Under the pieces are notes generated by a model. The model saw only the letters and a program-made list of their open reading frames with translations. It was not told the origin of the DNA and searched no databases. Positions 4,566 through 5,501 of a stretch of DNA of 5,501 nt are shown here, in pieces; within the stretch, counting starts at the first letter, position 1, and each line of letters begins with the position of its first letter. The stretch is from Polaromonas sp. (GTDB lineage: Bacteria > Pseudomonadota > Gammaproteobacteria > Burkholderiales > Burkholderiaceae_C). The stretch spans positions 1 through 5,501 of the forward strand of contig JABMMH010000292.1 of NCBI GenBank assembly GCA_013205645.1. Reading direction: 5' to 3'. A program made the position numbers and the translations under genes.

Positions 4566-5501
4566 AACTGCTCTACGCAGAAGACAACCCCCAGGATGCG
4601 GACCTGACCCGCAGCCATTTGGCAGAGCACGCGCTGGAGATCGAGCTGCAAGTGGTGAGTACGGGTGCGGCTTGCCTGGAACAAGTCCAGCGCAGCCCGC
4701 CAGACCTGCTGTTACTGGACCACCACCTGTCAGACATCGACGGCGTGACGCTGCTCCCTCAACTGCTGCGGCTGGCCCCCAGCCTGCCGGTGGTGATCGT
4801 GACCGGTGATGGCGACGAGGCGCTGGTGGTGCAGGCGCTGAGCCTGGGGGCCGCCCACTACGTGCCCAAGCACGACCACTACCTGGACACCCTGGCGGAC
4901 TTGTTGCCCATGGTGCTGACCGAACACCGCCTCAAGTTTAGCCAGGGGCTGCGCGCTCGCCAGACGCCACAGCGCATCTTGTATGTTGAACATCTGCCGA
5001 TGGACATTGACTTGACCTTGCGGCATTTTGCTGAAGCGGCTCCGCATTTTGTTGTGGACGTCGTGCGCACCTGCGCGCTGGCGCGGACGCAACTGAACCA
5101 GCTGCCCGCGTATGACTTGGTGCTGCTTGATTTGCAGATGCCCGATCAAAACGGCTTGGATTTCATGAGAGAGGCCAAGTACCACGTGCAGCAGTTGCCG
5201 CCTTGCATCGTGATCTCAGGCAGCGGCAGTGAAACCACCGCTTTGGCAGCCTTGAAGTTGGGTGCCACCGACTACATCATCAAACGCCATGGTTATCTGA
5301 ACGAACTGGCCGGACGCATCAACAACGCCATCAGCCAGGCACAACTCAGCCGCGCCTATGCGCAACTGCGCCAGCTGTCGCAGGCGGTGGAGCAAAGCTC
5401 CGAGAGCATCGTCATCACCGACGCCGAGGACCGCATCGAGTACGTCAACGCGGCGTTCTCGCGCAGCAGCGGCTACCCGCGAGAAGAAGCGATCGGCCAG
5501 C
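4562..5501 (+). CDS. REC-REC-PAS signalling protein, 3'-partial
   Basis: The frame is open for 313 codons to the window edge, starting at an ATG that overlaps the previous stop by ATGA. Receiver 1 covers residues about 1-125: acidic pair Glu7-Asp8 in YAEDNPQD, acceptor Asp53 (LLLDHHLSDIDG), Thr81 (VTGDGD), Lys103 (YVPKHDHYL). Receiver 2 covers about 138-258: YVEHLPMD, acceptor Asp190 (LLDLQMPDQNG), Ser219 (VISGSG), Lys241 (YIIKRH). In receiver 2 the second acid of the metal-binding pair is His144 (CAT at 4991-4993), which may weaken or alter its phosphorylation. A helical linker (about 258-277) leads into a PAS domain (QAVEQSSESIVITDAEDRIE, then YVNAAF), cut by the window edge. The output domain is not visible. 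In similar proteins it is often a histidine kinase or GGDEF/EAL, so cyclic-di-GMP output is possible but unproven. It is probably a second receiver of phosphate from the kinase at 2725-4086. Confidence 0.9.
   Translation, partial: MKLLYAEDNPQDADLTRSHLAEHALEIELQVVSTGAACLEQVQRSPPDLLLLDHHLSDIDGVTLLPQLLRLAPSLPVVIVTGDGDEALVVQALSLGAAHYVPKHDHYLDTLADLLPMVLTEHRLKFSQGLRARQTPQRILYVEHLPMDIDLTLRHFAEAAPHFVVDVVRTCALARTQLNQLPAYDLVLLDLQMPDQNGLDFMREAKYHVQQLPPCIVISGSGSETTALAALKLGATDYIIKRHGYLNELAGRINNAISQAQLSRAYAQLRQLSQAVEQSSESIVITDAEDRIEYVNAAFSRSSGYPREEAIGQ

Noticed and set aside
4730..5185. 151-residue minus-strand open frame opposite the REC-REC gene
   Set aside because: It lies opposite two clear receiver domains and is rich in His/Gln, as expected for a shadow frame.

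Overview
The window is one densely packed plus-strand operon encoding a stressosome-type signalling module. The order is rsbR (5' end missing), rsbS, rsbT, an RsbX-like phosphatase with its own ATPase domain, a soluble histidine kinase whose input domain is RsbT-like, a single-domain response regulator, and a REC-REC-PAS protein that runs off the 3' edge. The DNA is GC-rich (roughly 60-65% by eye), every complete gene ends in TGA, and proteins of this style are common in Betaproteobacteria. A Burkholderiales/Comamonadaceae-like host is the best guess, but there is no rRNA or species marker to prove it.

Layout. 2-889 is RsbR (RsbRD-type N-terminal domain plus STAS). 905-1300 is RsbS (STAS). 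1281-1685 is RsbT (GHKL serine/threonine kinase). 1682-2728 is a GHKL plus PP2C/SpoIIE phosphatase of RsbX type. 2725-4086 is an RsbT-like GHKL domain, coiled coil, HisKA and HATPase_c histidine kinase. 4083-4565 is an Rcp1-like response regulator. 4562 to beyond 5501 is a REC-REC-PAS protein. The only intergenic gap is 15 bases, between rsbR and rsbS. The other junctions overlap: one by 20 bases and four by the 4-base ATGA arrangement. I see no promoter, terminator, RNA gene, mobile element or CRISPR array.

How it probably works (inference from the Bacillus stressosome and the stressosome/two-component loci known in Vibrio). RsbR and RsbS build the scaffold that holds RsbT. On stress, RsbT phosphorylates the STAS proteins at the conserved Ser/Thr positions seen here and is released, and the RsbX-like phosphatase resets the system. 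No rsbU, rsbV, rsbW or sigma factor gene is present. The output appears to pass to a His-Asp phosphorelay instead. The histidine kinase has an RsbT-like domain where a sensor would normally sit, which suggests that stressosome state is read directly by the kinase and passed to the two downstream receiver proteins. The final output domain lies outside the window.
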